Shown: positions 52,901 to 62,299 of the stretch, piece after piece
Layout of the letters: each line of letters starts with the position of its first letter
Position numbering within the stretch: position 1 is the stretch's first letter
NCBI GenBank assembly: GCA_027355725.1
Contig: DAIEHI010000128.1
Location: 1-64,000 of the forward strand
DNA length: 64,000 nt
Direction of reading: 5' to 3'
Source: Acidimicrobiaceae bacterium
Lineage (GTDB): Bacteria > Actinomycetota > Acidimicrobiia > Acidimicrobiales > RAAP-2
Made by a program: the position numbers and the translations under genes
The notes under the pieces: generated by a model
Told to the model about the DNA's origin: nothing
Databases searched by the model: none
Seen by the model: only the letters and a program-made list of their open reading frames with translations

Positions 52901-54259
52901 TCAAGGTGTGCACGGCACCGGGTCAAAGTACTGCTGGCCCGGGGTAGCGACCGTCGTAGTGGTCGTTGGACTGCTCGTCGTTGTCCCAGCGACCGATTTG
53001 GCTGTCGTCGAGGTCGCCTTGTGTGTCGTCGTGGTCGCCGGCACCGTCGTTGTGGTCGTGACCACTGGTGGGAGCGGTGTCTGTAATGCCGAGTTGGGTG
53101 GTGGATTAGTCGGCGTGATGAGTTCGCTGCCGAAGATGTTCACCAACATCTGCTGGGCGGCTGGCTCGTCGGTATAAAGAACGTCACCCAAGGTCGGATT
53201 CACGCCACTGACGGTAGGAAGTGTGTACGCGGTCATGTTGGCGGGATTGAAACTGTGGAATTTGACCGCGAGGGCTATCAGGTCGTTCAAAGTGAAGTTG
53301 CTGTCCAGGGTGATTCCTTGGGGCAACTTGGACAAGAACGAATTGATCGTCAGTGGATTGTAGAGATGCTTCGCGCGCTCAATCATCGCGCGCATGAAGG
53401 CGTTCTGACGGTCGATGCGTCCGAAGTCGCTCGTCACGTCGTAATTCCATACGCCATTCTGGAACCATTCGTAGTGACGGCTCCGCGCAACGGCGAGGGC
53501 TTGAAAACCATCGACCAATTGGCAACCAGTGTGGGGGATGTTGAGTCCGGAGTAGGCATCCTTGGCCGGATAAGGGAAGTCCAGGTACACCCCGCCAAGC
53601 GCAACGGCGGCGTTGATGAGTCCACCAAAACTCACAACGATCGTGTGGGTGATGGGGATACCGAAATTGGCGGTGATGGTCTGGGCAAGCAACGATGGCC
53701 CGCTACCGAAGTTCACATTGATGCGATTGAACTTTCCGTACAGGGACTGGTTGGCGAGCAGCGTGGTCATCGTGTCGCGTGGTATCGACAGCACAGAAAT
53801 CGTGCCGAGTGCCGGGTCGACGTGCATGATCTTGACCACGTCGCTGCGCTGACCCGCGGCCTGGCCCGTTGAGGCTCCGGTTTGAGCGGCAACCGCACCC
53901 GTGAGTCCGGCGCGCGAATCCGATCCAATCTCCAAGATGTTGAAGGGCTTGCCCGAAAGTTGAGGCAGTTCACCCGAAACGGTGATCTTCTTGATCTGAC
54001 TGAAGCGCCACTGTGCGTACAAGTACCCGCCGCCCACCACGCCGAGGAGTAGCGCAATCACGACAATTCCCGCGATGATCACGTTTCGCCGCGTGCGGTG
54101 AGGTCGGTGAACCTTGGGCTTGCGTGGACTCACTCCAGAATTACGGTCTACAGCTTCACCAAGTGCGACCAAACGATGCTCGTTGGCGAGCGCCTGTTTT
54201 TTCTCCCGCCGAGATTGGTGAGGGCGGTCCTGGGTTCCGTCATCACGCCCGTTAGCCAT
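52901..54259 (-). CDS. LytR-CpsA-Psr (LCP) family cell-wall glycopolymer ligase
   Basis: Transfers lipid-linked glycopolymers to peptidoglycan at the outer membrane face. The 452-aa protein has a basic cytoplasmic head (1-58), one membrane helix (about 59-82) and the LCP domain (about 100-330): EIGSDSRAG, VLSIPRDTMTTL, LDFPYPAKD and AVARSRHYEW hold the conserved Asp and Arg residues. The last 65 residues are a Thr-rich, likely disordered linker. Its placement inside the SUF locus looks like an insertion or rearrangement. The rhamnose genes near 25 kb could serve a polymer it attaches, but this is conjecture. Confidence 0.93.
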   Translation of the reverse strand: MANGRDDGTQDRPHQSRREKKQALANEHRLVALGEAVDRNSGVSPRKPKVHRPHRTRRNVIIAGIVVIALLLGVVGGGYLYAQWRFSQIKKITVSGELPQLSGKPFNILEIGSDSRAGLTGAVAAQTGASTGQAAGQRSDVVKIMHVDPALGTISVLSIPRDTMTTLLANQSLYGKFNRINVNFGSGPSLLAQTITANFGIPITHTIVVSFGGLINAAVALGGVYLDFPYPAKDAYSGLNIPHTGCQLVDGFQALAVARSRHYEWFQNGVWNYDVTSDFGRIDRQNAFMRAMIERAKHLYNPLTINSFLSKLPQGITLDSNFTLNDLIALAVKFHSFNPANMTAYTLPTVSGVNPTLGDVLYTDEPAAQQMLVNIFGSELITPTNPPPNSALQTPLPPVVTTTTTVPATTTTHKATSTTAKSVAGTTTSSPTTTTTVATPGQQYFDPVPCTP

Positions 54260-54296
54260 TATTCGACTTTACCAAAGTGCCGGTCATTCGATTCAC

Positions 54297-55022
54297 TCAG
54301 GAATTTGCTGGGCGAAATGGCTCATAGCCGTCGCGTTCGAGGTCGTCGGCCAATTCAGGTCCGCCGGTCGCAACGACACGACCCTCGGTGACGACGTGAA
54401 TCTTGGTTGGGGTGAGCTCTTGAAGAAGCCGTCGAAAGTGGGTGATGGCGAGCACACCACAGTTCCACTCGCTCGTCGCACGGCTCAGTCGTCGCGCCAC
54501 CGCACCGAGCGCGTCGACGTCCAAACCCGAGTCGATCTCATCGAGCATGGCGAACTTCGGGCGCAAGATGGCCAGTTGCACGACTTCGGCACGTTTGCGT
54601 TCCCCACCAGACAGGTCGACGTTGACGAATCGGTCCAACACATCTGAGCGCAATTCCACGCTCTGTGCTTCGAGCGTCATGCGTTCACGAAGCTCATGCG
54701 CATCAGCGCCCGCGGCGACCAACATGTCAACGGGTCGAACTCCAGGCACCTCCATTGGATGCTGCATCGCAAGAAAGAGCCCGTGGCGTGCCCGCTCAGT
54801 CGGCGAGAGCCCGAGAATCTCTTCATCATCGATCTTCACAGATCCTTCGAGCACCTTGTAGCCCGGGCGGCCGCTGAGAGCGTGCGCGAGTGTGGACTTT
54901 CCCGAGCCGTTCGGACCCATGATCACATGTACTTCGCCCGACTGCATCGAGAGATCAAAGCCCTTCAAGACCTCTTTGCCGGCGACTTCGACACGCAATC
55001 CTTCAATTGTCAGCGTTGACAC
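54297..55022 (-). CDS. SUF system ATPase SufC (copy 2, diverged)
   Basis: A 241-aa ATPase of SufC type, starting at GTG 55022. Walker A GPNGSGKST (about residues 36-44), AMQHPMEVPGVRPVD, signature LSGGERKRAEVVQLAIL, Walker B FAMLDEIDSGLDVDAL. The middle region is shorter and less alike than in copy 1, and ITHFRRLL replaces the usual THYxRLL. Its start overlaps the Rieske stop by one base, in the operon sufD-Rieske-sufC2. In SufBC2D each of SufB and SufD binds one SufC; two different SufC proteins could serve separately, which is speculative. Confidence 0.9.
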   Translation of the reverse strand: MSTLTIEGLRVEVAGKEVLKGFDLSMQSGEVHVIMGPNGSGKSTLAHALSGRPGYKVLEGSVKIDDEEILGLSPTERARHGLFLAMQHPMEVPGVRPVDMLVAAGADAHELRERMTLEAQSVELRSDVLDRFVNVDLSGGERKRAEVVQLAILRPKFAMLDEIDSGLDVDALGAVARRLSRATSEWNCGVLAITHFRRLLQELTPTKIHVVTEGRVVATGGPELADDLERDGYEPFRPANS

Positions 55023-55336
55023 TATGGCACCATCACTTTGAGTCGTCCATCCTTCACTTCAACTTCGTAATGCTGCACTGCACGCGTCGCGGGCAGCGAA
55101 AGTGGCTCGCCGTCTTTCAAAGAGAACATCGCGCCGTGACGCGCGCACTCGATCTCGCACGTCTCGACGTCGACCTCGCCTTCGGCGAGGCTGAAGTCCT
55201 CGTGGCTGCAGCGATCGTCGAGCACGTAGACCGAGTCGTCAATACGCACAATGACGAGTACTCTCTGGCCCACACGTACTTGACGAGCTTCTGCGTGTAC
55301 GTAGTCATCGAGCACACCTATATCGAACAGCGTCAT
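55022..55336 (-). CDS. Rieske-type [2Fe-2S] ferredoxin
   Basis: A 104-aa soluble Rieske domain. The cluster ligands are Cys-x-His in CSHEDFSLAEG (about residue 43) and Cys-x2-His in CARHGAMFSL (about 64), a normal bacterial oxygenase-ferredoxin type layout. The C-terminus PATRAVQHYEVEVKDGRL is typical. In actinobacteria such a ferredoxin often lies between sufD and sufC, probably giving electrons for Fe-S assembly, although this is not well proven. It overlaps sufD by 4 bases and sufC2 by 1. Confidence 0.92.
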   Translation of the reverse strand: MTLFDIGVLDDYVHAEARQVRVGQRVLVIVRIDDSVYVLDDRCSHEDFSLAEGEVDVETCEIECARHGAMFSLKDGEPLSLPATRAVQHYEVEVKDGRLKVMVP

Positions 55337-56571
55337 TGATCAACTTTCATCAGCTCGAGTGTCGAGGTCACATCGCCCTCGACCAAGTGCGCCAAATCAT
55401 GGGGCAACGTCGCGAGCATCTCGTAGAAGAAGCCTTGGATGATCAGTCGTTGAGCATCGCGTCGAGATACCCCGCGCGATTCGAGGTACCACAATTGCAG
55501 CTCATCGAGCGGCCCGACGCTCGAAGCGTGGGCGCACATGACGTCGTTCTCTCGAATGTCAAGATTGGGAACACTGTCGGCGTGGGCGTGGGGCGAAAGC
55601 AAGAGATTGTGATTCGTTTGACGCGCGTCGGTGCGCTTCGCGCCTTTCTCAATCTCGATGAGTCCTGTGTAAACGCAGCGAGATTCGCCCGCCACTGCAC
55701 CCTTGGACAGAAGCGTCGATTGGGTGCGAGGGGCTTTGTGGAACTGGTGGGTTCTAAAATCGTGCACCTGCGCGCCAGAGCCCATGAATGTTGTGCGAAG
55801 TTCATTGTGCGAACCCGCACCGAGCAGTTCCGCGTCGTTACGTGATCGGTTGTAGTGTGCGCCCATTCCAATGACTGCTTGGTGCAATCGAGCGTCGCGC
55901 TGAAGGAAACCGGTCGTTCGCGCGACGTGCCAGGCACTCGAATCAAGGCGCTGATACGTCACGAGCCGCAACGAGGCGTTCTCGCCGACCTCATATTCAC
56001 TCAAGGGAACGACCAGCGCATTGTGGCCACCCTCAAAGTATTCGACGATTGTCGCACTCGCGCCGCGCCCGAGGACGATCTGCGTGCGTGAAAACGAAGC
56101 AACGCCTGAAGTGGTGTTAAGAACCACGATGGGTCGCTCCACGTGCACGTCGTTGGCCACGCGCAGGATCGTCGTCGCGGGTGTCAGTGCATCATTGAGT
56201 ATGGCGAACGTGTCGCTCTCGTATCGTGCAAGGATCGAATCGCCGCTCAAGGAACTCACGCGCTCGGCCGTCTCGACGGTGACACCATCGGGCAGCGAGT
56301 CACTGCCTTCGTAGTAACCGTCAACGACGCGAACGACCAGTCCAGCCTGATCACGCAATTGGCTGGCGAATTGCGAGTCCGCAGACTTCGTAGAGGTGGG
56401 CGCGACCAGAAATCTATCGAGGTCCAGTTCGCCAAGGGGTGCGTAGCGCCATACCTCGTCGCTCGTCGTGGGCAAACCCAGGGTCTCAAATATTGACCAT
56501 GCGCGTGAACGCTCCGTAGCGTCGGGACGCTCGGAGATGAATGAGAGGGCTGAATCAGCGAAGATTTTCAT
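55333..56571 (-). CDS. sufD: Fe-S cluster scaffold protein SufD
   Basis: Partner of SufB in the SufBC2D scaffold, 412 aa. The beta-helical core and C-terminal helices are recognised by GAGSHNELRTTFMGSGAQ, GAKRTDARQTNHNLLLS and GPLDELQLWYLESRGVS, with a conserved His in the CAHASSVG turn. It heads an operon with the Rieske ferredoxin and sufC2. Unusually, sufB is not adjacent: a crotonase on the other strand and a small gene separate them. Confidence 0.93.
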   Translation of the reverse strand: MKIFADSALSFISERPDATERSRAWSIFETLGLPTTSDEVWRYAPLGELDLDRFLVAPTSTKSADSQFASQLRDQAGLVVRVVDGYYEGSDSLPDGVTVETAERVSSLSGDSILARYESDTFAILNDALTPATTILRVANDVHVERPIVVLNTTSGVASFSRTQIVLGRGASATIVEYFEGGHNALVVPLSEYEVGENASLRLVTYQRLDSSAWHVARTTGFLQRDARLHQAVIGMGAHYNRSRNDAELLGAGSHNELRTTFMGSGAQVHDFRTHQFHKAPRTQSTLLSKGAVAGESRCVYTGLIEIEKGAKRTDARQTNHNLLLSPHAHADSVPNLDIRENDVMCAHASSVGPLDELQLWYLESRGVSRRDAQRLIIQGFFYEMLATLPHDLAHLVEGDVTSTLELMKVDQ

Positions 56572-56644
56572 AGATATCTCGAACAGTGAAGTGTAACGGG
56601 ACCGAGCGGAATCCCCGCATGTCGCCGACCTAGGCTACGTCGAT

Positions 56645-57496
56645 ATGGGACAGGGAGTTGACGTGGATTTCGTATCTGATGTGCTCACCTTGGAAGTGAC
56701 TGACCACATTGCGACGTTGTGGCTTGATCGCCCCGAGGCGAGAAACGCCATGGGGAGCGCACTCTGGCGGGACTTACCGAGGGCGGCGCAGGCCGTTGAG
56801 GCCACTCCGAGCGTGCGAGTACTGATCATCGCGGCACGCGGACCCCACTTCACGGTTGGACTGGACCTTAAGGAGTTGGGTGCGAGTCTCCTCAGCGGCG
56901 GCGCCGGCGAAGCGACCTCTCGAGCGAGCGCCAATGCCCGCTCGTACCAAGCCGTACGCTCCATGCAGGACTCAATCACCTCAATCGCCAAGCTCTCCGT
57001 CCCCGTGATTGCCGCGGTACACGGCTACTGCATTGGCGGTGGGGTCGACCTGGTCAGCGCCTGCGACATCAGGCTCTGCGCCAGTGACGCCACCTTCTCG
57101 GTACGCGAAGCAAAGGTTGCGATCGTCGCGGACTTGGGCACCCTGCAACGGCTGCCCAGGATCGTGAGCGCGGGACACGTTGCAGAGCTCGCCTACACCG
57201 GCAAGGACATCGATGCCGCTCGTGCACTTTCGATTGGTCTCGTAAATTCGATCCACGGTGAGAGCGCTGATGATGTGCTCCAAGGGGCGCTGACCCTGGC
57301 ACGAGAAATTGCAGCCAACTCGCCGCTCGCAGTGCAGGGCACCAAAGCCGTCCTCGCCGCCAATGATGCCCACAGCGTCTCAGAGGGACTCGAGTTCGTC
57401 GCGCGTTGGAACACCATGTACTTGCAGAGCAATGACCTGAAAGAGGCGATGACCGCGTTCATGGAGAAGCGCTCGCCCAACTTCACGGGAGACTGA
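56645..57496 (+). CDS. Enoyl-CoA hydratase/isomerase family protein (dienoyl-CoA isomerase-like)
   Basis: A 283-aa crotonase-fold enzyme on CoA thioesters. DHIATLWLDRPEARNAM, the oxyanion block FTVGLDLKELG, HGYCIGGGVDLVSACDIRLC (about residues 123-142) and the acidic residues in AIVADLGTLQRLPRIV resemble delta3,5-delta2,4-dienoyl-CoA isomerase rather than plain hydratase. It lies on the opposite strand between sufD and sufB and converges with the small Cys gene (3-base gap), so it appears inserted into the SUF locus. Confidence 0.88.
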   Translation: MGQGVDVDFVSDVLTLEVTDHIATLWLDRPEARNAMGSALWRDLPRAAQAVEATPSVRVLIIAARGPHFTVGLDLKELGASLLSGGAGEATSRASANARSYQAVRSMQDSITSIAKLSVPVIAAVHGYCIGGGVDLVSACDIRLCASDATFSVREAKVAIVADLGTLQRLPRIVSAGHVAELAYTGKDIDAARALSIGLVNSIHGESADDVLQGALTLAREIAANSPLAVQGTKAVLAANDAHSVSEGLEFVARWNTMYLQSNDLKEAMTAFMEKRSPNFTGD

Positions 57497-57499
57497 CCC

Positions 57500-57853
57500 T
57501 TAGCGACGCCAGAATTTCCAGGAGCGCCGAGACTTCTTCTCCATGTCATCGAGTTGGCGCCGACGTTCTTCGATCATCTCCGGAGCCACCGCGTTCACGA
57601 TCTCACTGGCCATGTTGAGGATTTCGCGACGATCATCGAGCGGCACGTCAGTCGAAGGAGCGCTTTCAACCGGCTGATCGACCAGAGAACCGTGAGACCA
57701 ACCAACGTCAGCGAACCGTCGCTCGTAGGTCACGCAATCTTCGGGACACGACCAAGGTTGATCAGGCGCGTTACCGAGGACACAGAACCTCGCCACTTCA
57801 CCGGACTTGTAGGTTCGGCTCTGAAAGTGCTTGCATTCCTCGCGCATCGCCAT
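57500..57853 (-). CDS. Conserved small Cys-containing protein of unknown function
   Basis: A 117-aa protein I do not recognise. It has four Cys in the first 40 residues (Cys7, Cys24, Cys36 and Cys40; ECKHFQ, RFCVLG, SCPEDC), which could hold a metal or cluster, then an acidic, Pro-rich linker and a charged C-terminal helix (about 75-117, many Arg, Glu and Asp) ending KKSRRSWKFWRR. It follows sufB on the same strand after 97 bases. A role in Fe-S delivery or zinc binding is only suggested by position. Confidence 0.6.
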   Translation of the reverse strand: MAMREECKHFQSRTYKSGEVARFCVLGNAPDQPWSCPEDCVTYERRFADVGWSHGSLVDQPVESAPSTDVPLDDRREILNMASEIVNAVAPEMIEERRRQLDDMEKKSRRSWKFWRR

Positions 57854-57950
57854 CGCTCAATTCTCGCACGAATCGCCTCCGTGTGCGAACTCGCGAGAAA
57901 TATCGAAACAGCACTCATCTCACCGAGCGATAACTCCCGCAGCCCAGAGC

Positions 57951-59351
57951 TCAACCAATGGAGCCTTCCATCTGAAGTTCGATCAAGCGTGACCACTCGA
58001 CCGCGTACTCCATGGGCAAGGTACGCGTGACCGGCTCGATGAATCCATTGACGATCATCCCCATTGCCTGGCTCTCACTGAGGCCACGACTCATCAAGTA
58101 AAACAACTGGTCGTCGCCAATCTTGGAGACGGTTGCTTCGTGACCAATTGACGCATCTTGTTCTCCGACCTCCATGTAAGGCTTGGTCTCAGAGGTCGAC
58201 ATCTCGTCCAACAAGAGCGCGTCGCAGCGAACGAAGCTCTTGGCCCCCGTCGCACCTTCTTCGACTTTGACAAGACCTCGATACGCCGTCAGGCCACCGT
58301 CCTTCGAGATGGATTTGGAGACGATCGTCGACGTGGTCTCTGGAGCGCAGTGCACCATCTTCGCCCCGGCGTCTTGGGTCTGACCCGGTCCCGCGTACGC
58401 AACCGAAAGGACCTCGCCCGATGCCTTCGGGCCCATGAGGTACACCGAGGGGTACTTCATAGTGAGTCGTGAACCAATGTTCCCGTCAATCCACTCGACG
58501 TGCGCTTCGGCCTCGGCGCGGGCTCGCTTGGTCACCAAGTTGTACACGTTGTTCGACCAATTCTGGATGGTCGTGTACGTGATCCTCGATCCCGGCAACG
58601 CCACCAGTTCAACGACTGCTGAGTGCAACGAATCCGTCGAATACACCGGGGCAGAACAACCTTCGACGTAGTGAACCTGACTGCCTTCGTCGGCGATGAT
58701 CAGCGTCCGTTCGAACTGACCCATGTTCTCGGTATTGATCCGAAAGTACGCCTGGAGGGGCTGGTCGACGATGACCCCTGGCGGGACATAGATGAAGGAA
58801 CCACCGCTCCACACCGCTGAATTCAGCGCCGCGAATTTGTTGTCGTTGGGCGGGATGACGGTGCCGAAGTACTTTCGAACCAGATCGGGATACTCGCGAA
58901 CGGCAGTGTCCATATCGCAGAACAGCACGCCTAGACGTTCGAGGTCCTCTCGATTGCGATGAAAGACCACTTCAGATTCGTATTGGGCGGTGACTCCCGC
59001 AAGGTACTTGCGCTCCGCCTCGGGGATGCCCAGTCGTTCGTACGTATTCTTGATCGCGTCGGGAAGGTCCTCCCACCGCTCGACTCGATTCTCTGTGGGC
59101 TTGATGTAGTAGTAGATGTCGTCGAAATCGAGGTCGGGCATTCGAGTCGCAAACCAAGGCAACATCGGCTTCTTCTCAAAGCGCTTCAGAGCACTGAGAC
59201 GGAAGTCAAGCATCCACTTCTCTTCGTTCTTGATGCCCGACATCTCACGTACGATTGCTTCGTTGATGCCCTTCTTCGGCTTGAAGACGGGGATCTGCTC
59301 ATCGGACCAGCCGAGCTGGTACCGACTGAAGTCCAGATTGTCTATAGCCAT
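57951..59351 (-). CDS. sufB: Fe-S cluster scaffold protein SufB
   Basis: Main scaffold of the SUF assembly complex, 466 aa. [70 protein letters not shown], then [18 protein letters not shown] and [21 protein letters not shown] with conserved Cys and acid residues, all match the family. A ribosome-binding AAGGAGCG precedes the ATG. It is separated from sufD by 1.4 kb with a crotonase on the opposite strand, though SufB and SufD proteins act together. No SufR-type regulator is next to it in this window. Confidence 0.95.
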   Translation of the reverse strand: MAIDNLDFSRYQLGWSDEQIPVFKPKKGINEAIVREMSGIKNEEKWMLDFRLSALKRFEKKPMLPWFATRMPDLDFDDIYYYIKPTENRVERWEDLPDAIKNTYERLGIPEAERKYLAGVTAQYESEVVFHRNREDLERLGVLFCDMDTAVREYPDLVRKYFGTVIPPNDNKFAALNSAVWSGGSFIYVPPGVIVDQPLQAYFRINTENMGQFERTLIIADEGSQVHYVEGCSAPVYSTDSLHSAVVELVALPGSRITYTTIQNWSNNVYNLVTKRARAEAEAHVEWIDGNIGSRLTMKYPSVYLMGPKASGEVLSVAYAGPGQTQDAGAKMVHCAPETTSTIVSKSISKDGGLTAYRGLVKVEEGATGAKSFVRCDALLLDEMSTSETKPYMEVGEQDASIGHEATVSKIGDDQLFYLMSRGLSESQAMGMIVNGFIEPVTRTLPMEYAVEWSRLIELQMEGSIG

Positions 59352-59526
59352 CGCGCTCCTTATGAATTAACCCTACGCCCATAGTAGTAACTGATTACGC
59401 GGTGACTACCGCAAACTCACAAAAGTTAGCCGGTTCCGTTGTGGCGTCGTAGATTCGCCGTGATCAGCCCCACTCCAAGTTCGACCTGGTGGCGCTGCGG
59501 GGTCGGCCTTCTGGCAGAGTGGTGGG
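59352..59526. promoter_or_regulatory. Divergent region between sufB and oligopeptidase B with a small dyad
   Basis: The 175-base gap holds the 14-bp inverted repeat GCGGT-GACT-ACCGC (59399-59412), about 50 bases upstream of the sufB ATG, with a minus-strand TACTAT (complement near 59380) as a possible -10. It might be the binding site of the sufB regulator. I do not see the typical SufR or IscR consensus. Confidence 0.3.
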
Positions 59527-61695
59527 GTGCTTACACCCCCCACCGCGCCCAAGCGACCTCACTCGATCATCCGACACAATGACGAACGTATCGATCCCTA
59601 CTACTGGCTGATGCAGCGAGACGATCCTGAGGTGATTGCCCACCTGCGCGCGGAGAACGCGTACCAACAAGAGTCTTTTGAACCGCTCAAGGCGCTTGAA
59701 AACGAGCTCTACGACGAAATAAAGAACCGCATTGAAGAGACGGACATATCAGTGCCCGTTCGTCGCGGTAAATGGTGGTTCTTTGAGCGAACTCGTGAAG
59801 GGCTCGACTATCCAATCAGTTGCCGGGTGCCGTCGAATGCGAATGATGAAACCCCACCCACCATCGACCCTCTCTCAACGCTAGAGGGCGAGCAGGTGGT
59901 TTTCGATGAGAACCTAGAGGCTGAAGGACACGACTTCTTGTCCATAGGCGTCCTCAGCGTCAGTCCCGATGACCAATGGGTCGCGGTCGGCACTGACTTC
60001 GAGGGCAACGAGCGACACACTGTCACCATTCGCGCGCTCGCTGGCCAAGTGGCCGTCCCCGACGAATTGAGCGATGTCTACTACGGCTTTGCGTGGGCGA
60101 ACGATAGCCGACACTTCTTCTACACGCGCGTCGACGAAGCCATGCGACCGTGGCAACTCTGGCGGCACGAATTGGGCACCGCGGGCGAACACGACGTGCT
60201 CGTCTATCAAGAGGATGATGAGCAATTCACGGTCTCGGTTGGTAAGAGTCGTGATGACGCGAAGGTGGTGCTCCTGATTGGTTCCTCAACCACCACCGAG
60301 GTCCGATTTCTCAGCGCAGATGAACCAACGTCGTCACTCACGTTGCTGGAACCGCGCCGACAGGGCATCGAATACGGCGTCGAGCACTTCAGGGACTCCA
60401 AGCAGCGAGGTTGGTGGCTCAAGATCACCAACGAGGATGCAACTGATTTTCGGCTCCTGGCGCGCTTGGAGGAGTCGAGCGAATGGCGCGAACTCATCGG
60501 ACACCGACCCGGCCATCGTCTCGATGGGGTTGACGCATTCAAGGACTTCCTTGCGATCAGCGAACGTCGCGACGGCTGTGCGACGGTGCGAGTGGTGGGC
60601 GTGTTAGACGGTGACGATCCGTTCGGCGCAGACCTGCTCGACCGCTCGCGAATGATCGACGCTGATACCAGTCCGAGCACCGTGTCCTTGTCGGCCAATG
60701 TGAGCTACGAGACTTCGCTGCTTCGCGTTGACATCACATCACTGGTCACGCCGCACCTCATAGCGGACGTCGTCGCCGCAACTGGCGAGACGATTGTCAG
60801 AAAGCAGCAACAGATCCGTGGCGGATACGACGCATCCAAGTACGTCACCGGTCGACTGTGGGTCGAGGCGAGCGATGGCGTACAGATACCGGTCTCCTAC
60901 GTCGCTCGACGAGACCTGATGGTCGAGTCGGGTGACGGTGTCACGCGCGCCGCCGCTCCTGGCCCACTTATGTTGTACGGCTACGGGAGTTATGAGATAT
61001 CCATCGACCCGGCCTTCTCGTCACTTCGACTCTCCCTGCTTGATCGAGGCATCATTTTCGCCATTGCTCACGTCCGTGGTGGTGGCGAGATGGGTAGGTC
61101 GTGGTATGAGATGGGCAAGCTCGCTCAAAAGCCGACCACCTTCAGCGACTTTTGTACGGTGGCCCGTCAGCTCATTGACGACCAGTGGACCACCCCAGCG
61201 ACATTGGCCATTCGCGGTGGTTCCGCCGGGGGACTCTTGATGGGTGCGGCGATGAACTTGGCACCCGAGCTCTTTCGCTGTGTCGTGGCGGAGGTGCCCT
61301 TCGTTGACGCACTCACGACAATGCTTGATGCGTCGTTACCGTTGACTGTTGGAGAATGGGAAGAGTGGGGCAACCCCGACGAAAGTGCCACGGCCTATCG
61401 CACGATGAAGGCCTATTCGCCCTACGACAATGTCCGCGCCACCAACGACGATGGATCACCTCGTATTTATCCACATCTCTTCGCCGCGGGTGGGCTCAAT
61501 GACTCTCGGGTCGGTTTCTGGGAACCGGCCAAATGGGTCTTGAGACTCCGCGATGCCAATAGCTCCAATAGGGCATATTTGAAAACCGAGATGGGCGCCG
61601 GTCACGGCGGGCCGTCGGGACGCTACGAAGCCTGGCGAGATGAGGCCCAGGTACTGGCGTTCATAGTGAACGAAATCACGTCGAGCGAGGAGTAG
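59527..61695 (+). CDS. ptrB: Oligopeptidase B-like S9A serine peptidase
   Basis: Cytosolic peptidase cutting short peptides after basic residues, 722 aa. N-terminal YYWLMQRDDPEVIAHL and a seven-blade beta-propeller (about 75-400) precede the catalytic domain (from about 420): Ser in GGSAGGLLMGA, Asp in GGLNDSRVGF, and His in GAGHGGPSG. YGYGSYEISIDPAFS is typical of oligopeptidase B. It starts with GTG 59527. The last 73 bases overlap the convergent membrane-protein gene. Confidence 0.92.
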   Translation: MLTPPTAPKRPHSIIRHNDERIDPYYWLMQRDDPEVIAHLRAENAYQQESFEPLKALENELYDEIKNRIEETDISVPVRRGKWWFFERTREGLDYPISCRVPSNANDETPPTIDPLSTLEGEQVVFDENLEAEGHDFLSIGVLSVSPDDQWVAVGTDFEGNERHTVTIRALAGQVAVPDELSDVYYGFAWANDSRHFFYTRVDEAMRPWQLWRHELGTAGEHDVLVYQEDDEQFTVSVGKSRDDAKVVLLIGSSTTTEVRFLSADEPTSSLTLLEPRRQGIEYGVEHFRDSKQRGWWLKITNEDATDFRLLARLEESSEWRELIGHRPGHRLDGVDAFKDFLAISERRDGCATVRVVGVLDGDDPFGADLLDRSRMIDADTSPSTVSLSANVSYETSLLRVDITSLVTPHLIADVVAATGETIVRKQQQIRGGYDASKYVTGRLWVEASDGVQIPVSYVARRDLMVESGDGVTRAAAPGPLMLYGYGSYEISIDPAFSSLRLSLLDRGIIFAIAHVRGGGEMGRSWYEMGKLAQKPTTFSDFCTVARQLIDDQWTTPATLAIRGGSAGGLLMGAAMNLAPELFRCVVAEVPFVDALTTMLDASLPLTVGEWEEWGNPDESATAYRTMKAYSPYDNVRATNDDGSPRIYPHLFAAGGLNDSRVGFWEPAKWVLRLRDANSSNRAYLKTEMGAGHGGPSGRYEAWRDEAQVLAFIVNEITSSEE

Positions 61696-62231
61696 GGCCG
61701 CGCCGTCGTAATGGGTGGCGCCATACCCGTTCGCGTCGTCGTTGAAGTAGAGGTCGAGTTGCCTCCCCCATTGGGCCCACTCTTTGCAAGATGCAAGAAG
61801 TAGAAAGCACCGACGGCGAGTGCGAGCAACACCACGACGACGACAACGACCTTGCGCACGAAGGTGGGCGTGAACTTCGCGCGCCGCGCTGATCGTGACA
61901 GTGCCCACTTCTCGTCGTGTCGCAGATGGGCCAGTGCCTCAACGTCATAGGCGGGCGTTTGGGATTCACCGAAGACGTACTCGTGCGTTGGCTCCAAGCG
62001 AGGTCGAGCGGGGGTTGAAAGTTTGTCAGCGCCGGTTGTCTCACTTGCCTGATCGACGAGTCGAAATCCTTTCGACGTGGCGTACGGCGATGGTGGAGGC
62101 GAGACCAGACGAGTGGGTTTCACCGCCTCGGCGCGTAGGTGGTCATGGTGCACCTTTCGATATCGAAGGACGCCGACAGCAAGAATCAGAACTACGACGA
62201 GTGCAATGATCACTTCGATCGCTAGCGTCAC
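61623..62231 (-). CDS. Hypothetical two-helix membrane protein
   Basis: A 202-aa protein that I do not recognise. A membrane helix at residues 5-24 (EVIIALVVVLILAVGVL), a cytoplasmic-like region of about 100 residues with Pro and acidic patches, a second helix (about 127-147, KVVVVVVVLLALAVGAFYFL) and a Ser/Thr-rich end. Its last 24 codons overlap the end of ptrB on the other strand. The composition and start (ATG 62231) suggest a real gene, but the function is unknown. Confidence 0.6.
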   Translation of the reverse strand: MTLAIEVIIALVVVLILAVGVLRYRKVHHDHLRAEAVKPTRLVSPPPSPYATSKGFRLVDQASETTGADKLSTPARPRLEPTHEYVFGESQTPAYDVEALAHLRHDEKWALSRSARRAKFTPTFVRKVVVVVVVLLALAVGAFYFLHLAKSGPNGGGNSTSTSTTTRTGMAPPITTARPYSSLDVISFTMNASTWASSRQAS

Positions 62232-62299
62232 GCGACCTCACTCGCTCGCTCGCTCGACTCGACAATCATCGCCATACGACGAAGCGTAGTAAACGCCGC

